DNA of 64,000 bases from Intestinimonas aquisgranensis (GTDB taxonomy: Bacteria; Bacillota; Clostridia; Oscillospirales; Oscillospiraceae): positions 54,837 to 118,836 of the forward strand of contig JAJEQY010000002.1 in assembly GCA_020687605.1 (NCBI GenBank). Reading direction: 5' to 3'. The position numbers and the translations under genes are program-made. The notes under the pieces were generated by a model that worked only from the letters and a program-made list of their open reading frames with translations, did no database searches and was not told where the DNA came from. This document shows positions 17,850 to 27,052 of this stretch, one piece after another; position 1 is the stretch's first letter; each line of letters begins with the position of its first letter.

Positions 17850-19127
17850 ATGGACAAGGAAGAGCGGAAGGCCGCGGAGGCGGAGCGGCTCACAGAGGAT
17901 CTCTCTGATTACCTGGACGGGGTGTCTGAGGAGGACTTTGATCCGGCGGCAGTGGAACGGTGGCTGGCTGCGGCGGAGGAGCTGGACGGCACGGAGGATT
18001 CCTTCGACGCCGGGGCCGCCGAGGCGGCGTTCCGGGCACGGCACGCGGATCTCTTTCCCAGGCCAGTGTCCAGCCCCGAGGTGAGACGAAATCTCCATCC
18101 CAGACGGTTCCTGCCCCGGCTGGCCGGTGTCGCCGCGGCGGCGGTGCTGGTGGTGGCCTTGGCGGCCCAGGGCTTGGGCGTGGACCTTTTCCGGCATGCG
18201 GTCAGCTGGACCCGGGGGGAGTTTACCTTCACCACCGGGACGGGAGATCTGCCGGAGGGGGCATTTTATTCTGACGGGCAGGCGGCGCTGGATGCCTATG
18301 ACGTCCGGGTGCCCATGCTGCCCACCTGGAATCCCGCCTTGGAAGGGGATGACATCCCAGGGCTGGACGTGACGGTCACCGAGGAGACGGACGGCACCAT
18401 CGTTTTTACTGAGGATCACCGTACTCAGACAGGCGATGGCTATACCTTCGTGGTCCGGCAGCGAAAGGACAAACGGCAGGCAGAGGCCGACATTCAGGGA
18501 AAAGGTGATCTGGACACCATTGTCTATGAATTTGACGGCAGGAGCTATTACATTGTCCCTCTGGAGGAGGGACAGTACCGGATCACCTGGGCCTGCGGCC
18601 GGTATTCCGGCGAGATTTACGGTGACATGGATCTGGAGCAGGCAAAGCACTTCGTGCGCTCCATTACAAAGCCGGACGAATGGGTGTACGAGGCGCCCGA
18701 CATGAGCGTACCGCCGAAGTATGAGACCATCCAGGAAGCCATGGAGGCTGTGGGCATCGACATCGATTACGCCCCCACCTGGCTGCCGGAGGGCTTTGTG
18801 ACGGTGGAGTCCGACACGTACATTCACCAGGAGACAGGCTGGTATTCTGCCTATCTCTTTGCCACCGATGTGGAGGGAGAGCGAAACCTGTCCCTCTCCT
18901 TTGACCTTCACACCAACCCCGACGGTGTGGGGACCACGGTCTACCCCAAGGATGACGTTCCCATTGTCACCTTTGAGCAGGGCGGTATCACCTTCTACAT
19001 CATCAGCAACGGCCCATGGCGCAGTGTGGACTGGATGGATGGTGGGTTGGCTGGCTCCGTCGGCGGGAACCTGACCGAGGAGGAGTGCCGCCAGATTGTG
19101 GACTCCATTCCCCGCTATGCGGACTGA
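17850..19127 (+). CDS. Putative anti-sigma factor, DUF4367 domain
   Basis: 425 residues from ATG 17850, chosen because AGGAGG is 8 nt upstream (ATG 17844 is too close). A cytoplasmic acidic N-terminal region (about 85 residues, LTEDLSDYLDGVSEEDFDP) is followed by one transmembrane helix (LAGVAAAAVLVVALAAQGLGV). The long extracytoplasmic part ends in a DUF4367-like domain (APTWLPEGFVTVES...VTFEQGGITFYIISN...ECRQIVDSI). Membrane anti-sigma of the preceding sigma factor is the inferred role. Confidence 0.78.
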   Translation: MDKEERKAAEAERLTEDLSDYLDGVSEEDFDPAAVERWLAAAEELDGTEDSFDAGAAEAAFRARHADLFPRPVSSPEVRRNLHPRRFLPRLAGVAAAAVLVVALAAQGLGVDLFRHAVSWTRGEFTFTTGTGDLPEGAFYSDGQAALDAYDVRVPMLPTWNPALEGDDIPGLDVTVTEETDGTIVFTEDHRTQTGDGYTFVVRQRKDKRQAEADIQGKGDLDTIVYEFDGRSYYIVPLEEGQYRITWACGRYSGEIYGDMDLEQAKHFVRSITKPDEWVYEAPDMSVPPKYETIQEAMEAVGIDIDYAPTWLPEGFVTVESDTYIHQETGWYSAYLFATDVEGERNLSLSFDLHTNPDGVGTTVYPKDDVPIVTFEQGGITFYIISNGPWRSVDWMDGGLAGSVGGNLTEEECRQIVDSIPRYAD

Positions 19128-19140
19128 GTAAAAGACCATA

Positions 19141-19191
19141 TCTGACAAAAAGCCTCCGTTCCCACGGGAACGGAGGCTTTTTTGTCAGATC
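19141..19191. terminator. Bidirectional terminator between the DUF4367 and Lrp genes
   Basis: Stem AGCCTCCGTTCC/GGAACGGAGGCT with a cacg loop, flanked by A5 and T6 and extended by an outer TCTGACA/TGTCAGA pairing. Confidence 0.9.
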
Positions 19192-19643
19192 CGGATACCC
19201 TTTCTGGTCTTGATCCGGGAGATGATGAGCTCACTGCTGATGTGCTCGATGCCGGGCAGGGGGTAGAGCTTCTCCATAACGAAATGTTCCAGGTCCTGGT
19301 TCATTTCCAGCACGGCGTGGACATGGAGCTTGCTTGCGCCGGTCATAAGGTACATGTCGGTGACGGCCTCCTCGGCGGCCAGCGCGTCGGCCACCTGGTG
19401 GAGGCAGGAGGGGGAGACCCGGATATCAAAGAAGACCGAGACGTTTCGACCGATCTTCTCCGGGTCCAGCACCACTGTGTACTGCTCGATGACGCCGCTC
19501 TTTTCCAGCGCGTCGATGCGGTTTTTCACCGCGACGCGGCTCAGGCCCACCTGCTCGGCAATCTCAATGATCGAGGTCCTGGCATTTTCAATCAGTAAAT
19601 TCAGGATCTGCTGATCCACGCTGTCCAATTCCTTGCTCTTCAT
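19185..19643 (-). CDS. Lrp/AsnC family transcriptional regulator
   Basis: 152 residues from ATG 19643. N-terminal helix-turn-helix (LDSVDQQILNLLIENARTSIIEIAEQVGLSRVAVKNRIDALEKSGVI) followed by an amino-acid-sensing RAM/AsnC_trans_reg domain (VFFDIRVSPSCLHQVADAL, VTDMYLMTGASKLHVHAVL, LPGIEHISSELII). Divergent from the transporter/peptidase operon. The AT-rich palindromes between them are probable binding sites, so it likely controls that operon and itself in response to an amino acid. Confidence 0.92.
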   Translation of the reverse strand: MKSKELDSVDQQILNLLIENARTSIIEIAEQVGLSRVAVKNRIDALEKSGVIEQYTVVLDPEKIGRNVSVFFDIRVSPSCLHQVADALAAEEAVTDMYLMTGASKLHVHAVLEMNQDLEHFVMEKLYPLPGIEHISSELIISRIKTRKGIRI

Positions 19644-19739
19644 AGCCGTACCCCCAAACAAGCCCTATGAAATCTTTTCCAATGGAGCGTTACATCCATG
19701 CTCTATTGTAAAAGATTATGTCCGTCAGCGCAAGTACCA

Positions 19740-19792
19740 TTTGAATGATATTATTCAAAATGCAATCTGTGAATATTTCTTTTGAATATTCA
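19740..19792. promoter_or_regulatory. Two Lrp-like palindromic operators
   Basis: TTTGAAT-6-ATTCAAA (19740-19759) and TGAATATT-7-AATATTCA (19770-19792) are perfect inverted repeats spaced about three helical turns apart, in an otherwise AT-rich gap between the divergent Lrp gene and the transporter operon. TTTGAAT/ATTCAAA arms resemble known Lrp-family sites. Confidence 0.65.
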
Positions 19793-19827
19793 GATAAAAA
19801 AATATATGACAAAATGAAAAAAATATA

Positions 19828-19856
19828 TTGCATTTTGCTAATTGCAGGAGTAAGAT
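19828..19856 (+). promoter_or_regulatory. Promoter of the chromate transporter-NhaC-M20 operon
   Basis: TTGCAT, 17-nt spacer and TAAGAT, downstream of the palindromes. Confidence 0.5.
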
Positions 19857-19915
19857 AGGCACGATGACCGGGGGAGGGAAGCTCCCCTGAAAACTATGAG
19901 TAGGAGGAAACGGAA

Positions 19916-20497
19916 TTGAAGCGGCTCTTTGAGATCTTTGGCATCTTCTTCAAAATCGGGCTCTTCACCATCGGCGGCGGTTATGCCATGCTGCCCATCA
20001 TCCAGAAAGAAGTGGTGGAGAGCAAAGGGTGGATGACGGATGAGGAGTTTCTGGACGCCATCTCCCTGACCAACAGTCTGCCTGGCCCTCTGGCTACCAA
20101 CTCGGCCACCTTTGTGGGCTACCGTGTGGCGGGGGTGCCCGGTTCGTTTGCGGCGGTGCTGGGCGCGGCGACCCCCAGCGTCATTGTTATCCTGCTGATC
20201 GCCATGGTCTTTACCAATATCATCGAGTACCCGGTGGTGCAGAACGTCTTCAACGGCGTGCGTCCCGCCGTGGTGGCCCTGATCTTCTATGCGGTGGTCA
20301 AGCTGGCCCGTTCTGCCAAAATTGGCGAGTATTTCAACTGGCTGGTGGCCCTGGCGGGCTTTGCCGCCATCGCCGTGTTCGGCCTGCATCCCATCGTGGT
20401 GGTGGTGTGTGCCGCTCTCTATGGCATTTTTGTCCGCAACAGTGTGGTGAAGGCCGTGGATGCCAGCCGCGGTAAGAAGGAGGAAGAGAAGAAATGA
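19916..20497 (+). CDS. Chromate transporter family protein, first half-size subunit
   Basis: 193 residues, TTG start after AGGAGG. Short-chain chromate ion transporter type: IFFKIGLFTIGGGYAMLPIIQKEVVESKGWMTDEEFLDAISLTNSLPGPLATNSATFVGY, with about six helices. Short-chain members work as pairs. It overlaps the second subunit by 4 nt. Given the amino-acid/peptide context, the true substrate is uncertain; chromate resistance is only the family name. Confidence 0.88.
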   Translation: MKRLFEIFGIFFKIGLFTIGGGYAMLPIIQKEVVESKGWMTDEEFLDAISLTNSLPGPLATNSATFVGYRVAGVPGSFAAVLGAATPSVIVILLIAMVFTNIIEYPVVQNVFNGVRPAVVALIFYAVVKLARSAKIGEYFNWLVALAGFAAIAVFGLHPIVVVVCAALYGIFVRNSVVKAVDASRGKKEEEKK

Positions 20498-21045
20498 TCG
20501 AGCTTTTGATTCAGGCCTGTATCTCCTTTCTGAAGATCGGAGCCTTTTCCTTCGGCGGCGGCTACGCCGTGGTGGCGTTCATCCAGCGGGAAGTGGTGGA
20601 AGGCCACGGCTGGATTTCCCCGGAGGACTTCGTCAACATCGTGGCCATCGCCGAGATGACCCCCGGCCCCATCGCCGTCAACTCCTCCACCTTCGTGGGA
20701 TATAATCTCTTCGGCGTGCTGGGCGGTATCCTTTGCTCGGCGTCTACCCTGGCCATTCCCTTTATCCTGGCTCTCATCGTTGCCATCTACTTCTCCAAAT
20801 TCAAGGACAATGTCTACCTGAAAAACGCCCTGTCCGGCATCCGGCCCGCTGTGATCGGCCTCATCGCTGCCTCCTGCCTCTCCGTGGGCAAGATCTCCTT
20901 TGAGACCTGGCACAGCGTGATCTTCTTCGCCGTGGCCCTGTTCATGGTTTGGAAGTGTAAGATCAACCCCATCATCACCCTCATTACCTGCGGCGTGCTG
21001 GGCGCCGTCCTGTACGGCTGGGTTTTCCCAATGGCAGGCATCTGA
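20494..21045 (+). CDS. Chromate transporter family protein, second half-size subunit
   Basis: 183 residues, ATG overlapping the preceding stop (ATGA). Homologous to its neighbour: SFLKIGAFSFGGGYAVVAFIQREVVEGHGWISPEDFVNIVAIAEMTPGPIAVNSSTFVGYN. Presumed heterodimer partner with inverted topology. Confidence 0.88.
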   Translation: MIELLIQACISFLKIGAFSFGGGYAVVAFIQREVVEGHGWISPEDFVNIVAIAEMTPGPIAVNSSTFVGYNLFGVLGGILCSASTLAIPFILALIVAIYFSKFKDNVYLKNALSGIRPAVIGLIAASCLSVGKISFETWHSVIFFAVALFMVWKCKINPIITLITCGVLGAVLYGWVFPMAGI

Positions 21046-21222
21046 GGGGTCAGATGAGAGAGGAGGTGAGCCGGCGGGAGCAGGGAGAGAGAGACTGCTG
21101 CCGCCCAAACGCCAGCCAGACATAGCCGCGGAATGCGGCAATACAAACGCAAGATACGCGTGAAAGGGCCCCATGGTAAGGGCCATCCTCTGCCTGGGGC
21201 CGGAGAAAGAGGAGGAACATAC

Positions 21223-22647
21223 ATGAGCGAGACCACACAGCGTAAGATTGTCAAACCCTGGCAGGCCTTGCTGATGATCGTCGTCGGCATCGCCATCATC
21301 TTCCTGGGCCTTATGGTGTTCAAGGCCAAAAACCACGTGATCCTGCTGACCGATGGCGTCGTGATGTGCGTCATGGCCTGCTGCTTCGGCATCAAATATG
21401 ACGACCTGCAGGCTGATATCAAAGCCACCATCAACTCCATGCTGGTGGCCATCCTGATCCTCATTGCCGTGGGTGTCCTGGTGGGTACCTGGATGATTTC
21501 CGGTACCGTGCCCATCATGATCTATTACGGTATGAAGGTTCTGACCCCCGGCCTGTTCCTGCCCATCACCTGCATCGTCTGTACCCTCATGTCCACCATG
21601 GCAGGTACCTCCTGGGGAACCCTGGCCACCGTGGGCGTGGCCTTCATGGGCGTGGCCCAGGGTCTGGGCGTTCCCCTGCCTGTCACCGCCGGCGCCATCT
21701 GCGTGGGCGCCTTCTTCGGTGATAAGGTCTCCCCCCTGTCCGATTCCCCTGTTCTGGTGTCCAGCGTCACCGATGTGCCCCTGATGGATGGTATCAAACA
21801 CTCCCTGGTCTCCACCGGCCCCGCCTGGCTGATCTCTGTGGTGTTCCTGGCTGTTTATGGGATGCAGTTCCACAGCGGCACCGTGGGCGGCGAGGTCTAT
21901 GACGCCATCATGAGCACCGTTACCACCAGCTTCAACCTCAACCCCATTCTGCTGTTGCCCCCCGTGGTGGTTGTCGTTCTCATCGTGATGAAAAAGCCCA
22001 CCCTGCCCACCTTCACCGCCGGCATCGTGGTAGGCGCTGTCCTGGCAGTGATCTTCCAGGGGGCGCCTCTGATCCAGACCACGGATGGCGCTCAGAGCAT
22101 TTTCATGGCCATGTATGAGGGCTATACCGGCGATACCGGCAACGATATCGTCAACAGCATGATCCAGCGCGGCGGCCTCACCAGCATGCTCAACACCATC
22201 GGCCTGCTGATCTCCGCCGGCGTCTTCGGAGCGCCCCTGCGTACCGCCGGTGTGGTGGACATCCTGCTGGACTATGTCCGCAAGATCGCCCATAACAGCA
22301 AGGTCATGGCCACCGGCGTGCTGATCCTCCACGGCGTCTTCTTCACCATCACCGGCGCCTACTACGTCTCCTATCCCGTTGTGGGCTCCATGGTGAAGGA
22401 CATGTTCCCCGAGTATGGCCTGGACAAGAAAAACCTCATGCGCATCATGCTGGATACCGGTACTGGTCTTGCCCCCCTGGTGCCCTGGGCCACCACTGGC
22501 GCCTATGTAGCCAGCACTCTGGGGGTGGACAACATGTCCCTGGCCCCCTTTGCCCCCATGCTCTGGCTGTCCATCATGATCTCCGTGGTCATGGGGCTGA
22601 CTGGCATCGGCATGGTCAAGCTGAAGGACCAGAAGGCCGTTCACTGA
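21223..22647 (+). CDS. Na+/H+ antiporter NhaC family protein
   Basis: 474 residues from ATG 21223 (AGAGGAGG upstream). Polytopic, about eleven helices. NhaC-type signatures are LMSTMAGTSWGTLATVGVAFMGVAQGLG and GAFFGDKVSPLSDSPVLVSSVTDVPLMDGIKH, the segment with conserved acidic residues. Family members exchange Na+ for H+ or for organic anions. In this operon, between paired transporters and an M20 peptidase, it may couple export or uptake of a peptide-derived substrate to Na+. Confidence 0.88.
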   Translation: MSETTQRKIVKPWQALLMIVVGIAIIFLGLMVFKAKNHVILLTDGVVMCVMACCFGIKYDDLQADIKATINSMLVAILILIAVGVLVGTWMISGTVPIMIYYGMKVLTPGLFLPITCIVCTLMSTMAGTSWGTLATVGVAFMGVAQGLGVPLPVTAGAICVGAFFGDKVSPLSDSPVLVSSVTDVPLMDGIKHSLVSTGPAWLISVVFLAVYGMQFHSGTVGGEVYDAIMSTVTTSFNLNPILLLPPVVVVVLIVMKKPTLPTFTAGIVVGAVLAVIFQGAPLIQTTDGAQSIFMAMYEGYTGDTGNDIVNSMIQRGGLTSMLNTIGLLISAGVFGAPLRTAGVVDILLDYVRKIAHNSKVMATGVLILHGVFFTITGAYYVSYPVVGSMVKDMFPEYGLDKKNLMRIMLDTGTGLAPLVPWATTGAYVASTLGVDNMSLAPFAPMLWLSIMISVVMGLTGIGMVKLKDQKAVH

Positions 22648-22665
22648 GAGAGGGAGGAGCTCGAT

Positions 22666-23805
22666 ATGGAAAAGATCATCCAGCGCTGGTACGACATGAT
22701 CCGCATCAACTCGGTCAACGGCCACGAGGTGGATCTGGCCGACTATGTGGCCAAAGAGCTGCGGGCTATGGGGCTGGAGCCCCGGTACAGCTATTTCCCT
22801 GAGGATCGGGAGACCAAGGTCCGGCCCTCCGTCTGGACCATTCTGGACAGCGGCAAGCCGGGCAAGACCGTGATGCTCATCGGCCATATCGATACGGTGG
22901 CCGTGGCCAACGGCTGGAACACCGATCCCTTCACCCCCACTGAGGACGGGGACAAGGTCCATGGCCTGGGTGCCATGGATATGAAAGGCGGCCTGGCTGC
23001 CATTCTGGAGACCCTGGAGTACTATTCCCAGCACAAGGAGGCCTTCAACGGCCGCATCGAGGCCTGCTTCGTCTCTGATGAGGAGGGACTCTCCAAGGGC
23101 ACCTATCAGCTGGTGGAGGAGGGCATCGGTGCCGACTACGCCATTATGGCCGAGTGCCGCTACGACAATGTGGCCATCGGCTTCCGCGGCCGCTACAGCT
23201 TTGAGGTTACCGTCGACGGCGTGGCCGCCCATGCCAGCTACTACCCTGCCGTGGGAGAGAACGCCCTCATCACCGGCGGCAAGCTGGCCGCGGCCATCGA
23301 GGCTCTGCCCACTCTCACCCATCCCAATCTGAAGCACGGCACCTGGTGCGTGCGCTACATGGAGGGCGGCAACGCCGGCACCCTGGTGGTTCCGGAGAGC
23401 TGCTACCTCTTCGTGGACCGGTATGTGGTCCCCGGTGAGACCGAGGAGACCTGCATCGCCCAGATGATGGAGGCCGCCCGGGAGCTGGGTCTGGAGGGTA
23501 AGGTGGATATCCGGCTCAAGCCCCGGTCCTCGCCCTACATGCAGTCCTTTGCCCTGGAGCCCGACGACCTCCTGGTCACCACCCTTCAGGCCAAGTACAA
23601 AGAGGTCACCGGCGGGGAGCTTCCCGTGGCCTACGACCCCTCCGTCTGCGACTCCAATATCCTGGCCGTGTCCCTGGGCATCCCTACCGTCACCTTTGGC
23701 CCCTCCGGCGGCGGCATGCACGCCGCCAATGAGTACGGCCACCCCTGGCAGGTGAAAAACTGCGCCGAGATCTACAAGCGCACCCTGGCCGACCTGCTGA
23801 AATAA
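22666..23805 (+). CDS. M20 family metallopeptidase (ArgE/DapE type)
   Basis: 379 residues. Dinuclear zinc amidohydrolase. Metal ligands: His in MLIGHIDTV, Asp in GLGAMDMKGG, paired Glu in CFVSDEEGLS, Glu in IMAECRY and His near the C-terminus in SGGGMHAANEYGHPW. Substrate could be an N-acyl amino acid or dipeptide. Last gene of the Lrp-controlled operon, 18 nt after nhaC-like. Confidence 0.9.
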   Translation: MEKIIQRWYDMIRINSVNGHEVDLADYVAKELRAMGLEPRYSYFPEDRETKVRPSVWTILDSGKPGKTVMLIGHIDTVAVANGWNTDPFTPTEDGDKVHGLGAMDMKGGLAAILETLEYYSQHKEAFNGRIEACFVSDEEGLSKGTYQLVEEGIGADYAIMAECRYDNVAIGFRGRYSFEVTVDGVAAHASYYPAVGENALITGGKLAAAIEALPTLTHPNLKHGTWCVRYMEGGNAGTLVVPESCYLFVDRYVVPGETEETCIAQMMEAARELGLEGKVDIRLKPRSSPYMQSFALEPDDLLVTTLQAKYKEVTGGELPVAYDPSVCDSNILAVSLGIPTVTFGPSGGGMHAANEYGHPWQVKNCAEIYKRTLADLLK

Positions 23806-23813
23806 GAAAAAAG

Positions 23814-23852
23814 AGACCGCCGGTGCCACGTTCTGCGTGGCGCCGGCGGTCT
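23814..23852 (+). terminator. Hairpin after the M20 peptidase gene
   Basis: AGACCGCCGGtGCCACG ttctg CGTGGCgCCGGCGGTCT. The T-tract is weak. Confidence 0.55.
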
Positions 23853-23942
23853 ATGTGTTTGGTACAGGATTGCGGTTCGGGGCGGGATGTGGTATAACAG
23901 CAGTAACGGCCGCCAACGGGCGGAGGAAGGAGCAAAACGACA

Positions 23943-24293
23943 ATGTTATTTGTATGGTATCCCAAGTGCAGCACCTGCCAGAGGGCAAAAAAGTGGCTGG
24001 ACGCCCACGGCAAGGCGGCAGAGACCCGGGACATCAAGTCTCAGCCCCCCACGGCGGAGGAGCTGTCGGCCTGGCAGGAGAAGAGCGGCCTGCCACTGAA
24101 AAAGTTTTTCAACACCAGCGGACAGTCCTACCGCGCCCTGGGCCTGAAGGACCGGCTGGACACCATGGACCGGGCCGAGCAGCTCGCCCTCCTGGCGGAG
24201 GACGGCATGCTGGTAAAGCGGCCCATTCTGGTGGACGGGGACACCGTGCTGGTGGGCTTTAAGGAGGCCGACTGGACCACCGCTCTGGGCTGA
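23943..24293 (+). CDS. ArsC/Spx family protein
   Basis: 116 residues with a thioredoxin-like fold. N-terminal WYPKCSTCQRAKKWLDAHG gives a CxxC pair in the ArsC/Spx position, followed by the family pattern ETRDIKSQPPTAEELSAWQ, LKKFFNTSGQSYRALGLKDRL and ILVDGDTVLVGFKEADW. Closest to the YffB/Spx-like reductases; arsenate reduction is not implied by context. Confidence 0.88.
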   Translation: MLFVWYPKCSTCQRAKKWLDAHGKAAETRDIKSQPPTAEELSAWQEKSGLPLKKFFNTSGQSYRALGLKDRLDTMDRAEQLALLAEDGMLVKRPILVDGDTVLVGFKEADWTTALG

Positions 24294-24297
24294 GCCA

Positions 24298-25236
24298 TCA
24301 CACCTCCAAATGTTTTTCCAGCCAGGCGAGGAGGTCGGCAAAGACCTCCTCCCGGTTGGTCTCGTTGAGAAGCTCGTGTCGGGCACCGGGGTAGAGCTTC
24401 ACGGTCAGGTCCCGGCAGCCGGCCCGGCGGAAAAAGCCCTCCACCGTTCGGACCCCCTTGCCCCGGCCGCCCACAGGATCGGCGTCTCCGGAAAAGATGC
24501 CCACCGGGGTCTCTGGGTCCATTCGGGCCAGACCCTTTGGATCGGAGATCCGCTGGAGTCCGCCCATCATGTCCCGGAACATCCCCACTGTGGGGACAAA
24601 GCGGCACAGGGGATCGGAGACGTAGGCGTCCACCACGGCGGTATCCCGGCTGATCCAGTCGGCGCCGGTGCGGGCGGGGCGGAATTGGGCGTTGTACGCC
24701 CCCAGGGACAGGGCGGTGACCAGGGTGCTGTGGTGGCGGTTTCCACGCAGGTGGCACAGGGCGCCGGAAACCGCCTTGCCGAAGGCCACCAGGGCGGGGG
24801 CTTCCTGGCCGGTGCCCAGGAGCAGGCAGCCGTCCACCGTTCCCGGATACTCGATGAGGTAGGTCCGGGCCACAAAGGAGCCCATAGAGTGTCCGAGCAG
24901 GAAGTGGGGGACACCGGGAAAGCGGCTGGCCAGGTCGTCACGGAGGGCCTTTACGTCGCGTACCAGGTAATCCCACCCGTCCTTATCGCTGAAAAAGCCG
25001 TATTCGCTCTTGTCCAGAGCGGTGCCGCCGTGACCCAGATGGTCGTGGCCGGCCACGGCAAAGCCGTGATCGGTGAGGAAACGGGCAAAGGCGTCATACC
25101 GGCCGATATATTCTGAGATGCCGTGGACCAGCTGTACCGTGGCCCGCGGCGTCTGGTCCTGAGGGAGCCACCGGAGACCGTGGATCTGGTGGACGCCGTC
25201 GCTGGAGGGAAATTGAAATTCCTCCCGTAAGGCCAT
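24298..25236 (-). CDS. Alpha/beta hydrolase, monoacylglycerol lipase type
   Basis: 312 residues from ATG 25236, preferred over GTG 25245, which is only 1 nt from the AAGGAG. Serine hydrolase with oxyanion region VQLVHGISEYIGRYDAFARFL, nucleophile elbow FLLGHSMGSFVART, Asp in VGIFSGDADPVGG and His in YPGARHELLNE. Resembles Hydrolase_4 lysophospholipases/monoglyceride lipases. Convergent with the ArsC-like gene. Confidence 0.9.
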   Translation of the reverse strand: MALREEFQFPSSDGVHQIHGLRWLPQDQTPRATVQLVHGISEYIGRYDAFARFLTDHGFAVAGHDHLGHGGTALDKSEYGFFSDKDGWDYLVRDVKALRDDLASRFPGVPHFLLGHSMGSFVARTYLIEYPGTVDGCLLLGTGQEAPALVAFGKAVSGALCHLRGNRHHSTLVTALSLGAYNAQFRPARTGADWISRDTAVVDAYVSDPLCRFVPTVGMFRDMMGGLQRISDPKGLARMDPETPVGIFSGDADPVGGRGKGVRTVEGFFRRAGCRDLTVKLYPGARHELLNETNREEVFADLLAWLEKHLEV

Positions 25237-25385
25237 AGCGATCACGCTCCTTTTATGTTAAAATAGACCTGTCATGATCTGGCGGGACAGCACCTGTCTG
25301 TCCTGCCGCTATCCAAAGTTTAGCCCAAGTGGCGCACGCCGTCAATCGTTGGATGCGCCGCCTGGGGGAAAGGATCTGATCACCT

Positions 25386-26597
25386 ATGCATGTCGTTGAA
25401 CGTTTTTTACGGTATGTCTCTTATGATACCCAGTCCAGTGAGGAATCCAGCACCGTGCCCACCACGGAGAAACAGAAGGTTTTAGGGGCCGCTCTGGCCC
25501 AGGAGCTCTCTGAGCTCGGGCTCCACGGGGCCAAGATGGATGAGTACGGCTACGTCTATGGCTGGCTGCCCGCTACCGTGGGCTGTGAGGGGGTTCCCTG
25601 CCTGGGCCTCATCGCCCACATGGACACCTCTCCCTCTGCTCCCGGCGCCGATATTCACCCCAAGCTAGTCCATTATGAGGGCGGAGACATTCCTCTCTCT
25701 GACCGTGTTGTCATGCGGGCTTCGGAATTTGCCAGCCTGTCCAAGTATGTGGGGCAGGACCTCATCGTTACCGACGGCACCACCCTGCTGGGCGCCGACG
25801 ACAAGGCCGGTGTGGCTGAGATCTTCACCGCCGTGGAGTATCTGGCGGCCCATCCCGAGATCCCCCACGGCCGCATCGCTGTGGCCATCACCCCTGACGA
25901 GGAGGTGGGCAGCGGCGCCGACCACTTCGATGTGGAGGGCTTCGGCGCTGCCGCGGCCTATACTGTGGACGGTGGTGAGCTGGGTGAGCTGGAGTATGAG
26001 AACTTCAACGCTGCCTCCGCCAAGGTGACCGTCCGGGGCTTCAATATCCACCCCGGCTCTGCCAAGGACAAGATGCGCAACGCCTGCCTCATGGCTCTGG
26101 AGTTTGTCAATATGCTGCCTCCGGCGGAGACACCCGCCCACACCGAGGGCTATGAGGGCTTCTATCACCTGGGTCATATGGAGGGCGACGAGACGGAGGC
26201 GCGGCTGGAATTCATCATCCGTGACCACGATCGGACCCGTTTTGAGGAGCGGAAGGAGCGACTGAACCTCATTGCCGCCTACCTCAATGGAAAGTATGGA
26301 CCCACCACCGTCCAGGTAGAGCTGAAGGACTCCTACTACAATATGAAGTCGCAGATCGAGCCTCATATGTATCTCATCCACCGTGCCCGTGCCGCCTTTG
26401 CCAAGGTGGGCGTGGAGGCCCAGGAGGTGCCCATCCGGGGCGGCACCGACGGTGCCCGCCTGTCCTATATGGGCCTGCCCTGTCCCAACCTGTCCACCGG
26501 TGGCGCCAACTTCCACGGCGTCATGGAGTATATCCCCGTCCAGTCCATGGAAAAGATGGTCCAGGTCCTGGTGGAGCTGGTTACCGAACAGAAATAA
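25386..26597 (+). CDS. pepT: Peptidase T (tripeptide aminopeptidase)
   Basis: 403 residues, the usual PepT length. Releases the N-terminal residue of tripeptides; cytosolic M20B zinc enzyme. Motifs: VERFLRYVSYDTQS at the start, LIAHMDTSP, LLGADDKAGVAEI, ITPDEEVGSGADHF, then RGGTDGARLSYMGLPCPNLSTGGANFHGVMEYI at the C-terminus. Stand-alone gene closed by a GC-rich hairpin. Confidence 0.95.
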   Translation: MHVVERFLRYVSYDTQSSEESSTVPTTEKQKVLGAALAQELSELGLHGAKMDEYGYVYGWLPATVGCEGVPCLGLIAHMDTSPSAPGADIHPKLVHYEGGDIPLSDRVVMRASEFASLSKYVGQDLIVTDGTTLLGADDKAGVAEIFTAVEYLAAHPEIPHGRIAVAITPDEEVGSGADHFDVEGFGAAAAYTVDGGELGELEYENFNAASAKVTVRGFNIHPGSAKDKMRNACLMALEFVNMLPPAETPAHTEGYEGFYHLGHMEGDETEARLEFIIRDHDRTRFEERKERLNLIAAYLNGKYGPTTVQVELKDSYYNMKSQIEPHMYLIHRARAAFAKVGVEAQEVPIRGGTDGARLSYMGLPCPNLSTGGANFHGVMEYIPVQSMEKMVQVLVELVTEQK

Positions 26598-26606
26598 GAG
26601 CGATTC

Positions 26607-26640
26607 AAGCCGCCCCGCCGGGCAACCGGCGGGGCGGCTT
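26607..26640 (+). terminator. GC-rich hairpin after pepT
   Basis: Perfect 15-bp stem AAGCCGCCCCGCCGG/CCGGCGGGGCGGCTT with a 4-nt loop, but almost no T-tract. Confidence 0.6.
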
Positions 26641-27052
26641 CTATGTGTGGGAAAGCCAGATGTGGGACGGGAAAAGGGGAGCGGCAAGTGCTGAAAAAGA
26701 TAGATTAACCGTCAGGAAGACCGCGATCAGCTGGAAAAAGTAGAATAATTGGTAGGACAACTTAAGGGTATTGGTCATATCAACGATTTTCAAAGAGGCC
26801 CTACCTTTTTTAGTGAAATGTGCTATAATGATGACTGCTGAATCAATTGCGAGACGGTTTATTTGTGCGGCGTACACCTGTAATCCTTGAAAAGATAGCG
26901 GATGGTCTACCCTTTTTTTCATTTGGTCCTCTTTTTGCCTGATGACTGTATATTGATGGTTTTGTGCAATTCGCGGCAGAATTCACAGGAAGGAATCCGC
27001 TTAGCATGCAAAATGCTGGAAGAACAGCCGGTGTGCGCCGAGGTGAACGGCA
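26641..27052. other. AT-richer gene-free spacer with FadR-type operators and a long leader
   Basis: No convincing gene on either strand. It holds two FadR-family-like operators (see separate entry), an extended -10 promoter TGCTATAAT (about 26820-26828), and then about 220 nt of untranslated leader before the NTPase gene. Confidence 0.5.
26747..26785. promoter_or_regulatory. Candidate FadR/PdhR-type operators
   Basis: AATTGGTAGGACAACTT (26747-26763) matches 14 of 17 positions of the PdhR-type operator AATTGGTATGACCAATT. A weaker site, TATTGGTCATATCAACG, follows with centres 22 bp apart. A FadR-family gene lies downstream, so autoregulation is likely. Confidence 0.5.

Noticed and set aside
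20419..23829. Very long open frame on the minus strand (over 1100 codons) opposite the transporter/peptidase operon
   Set aside because: It is a shadow of GC-rich coding sequence: Gly/His/Asp-rich composition, no domain motifs, and the plus-strand genes are clear.
26641..26922. 93-codon minus-strand frame upstream of the NTPase gene
   Set aside because: No ribosome site, no family features, and it covers the operators and promoter of the plus-strand operon.
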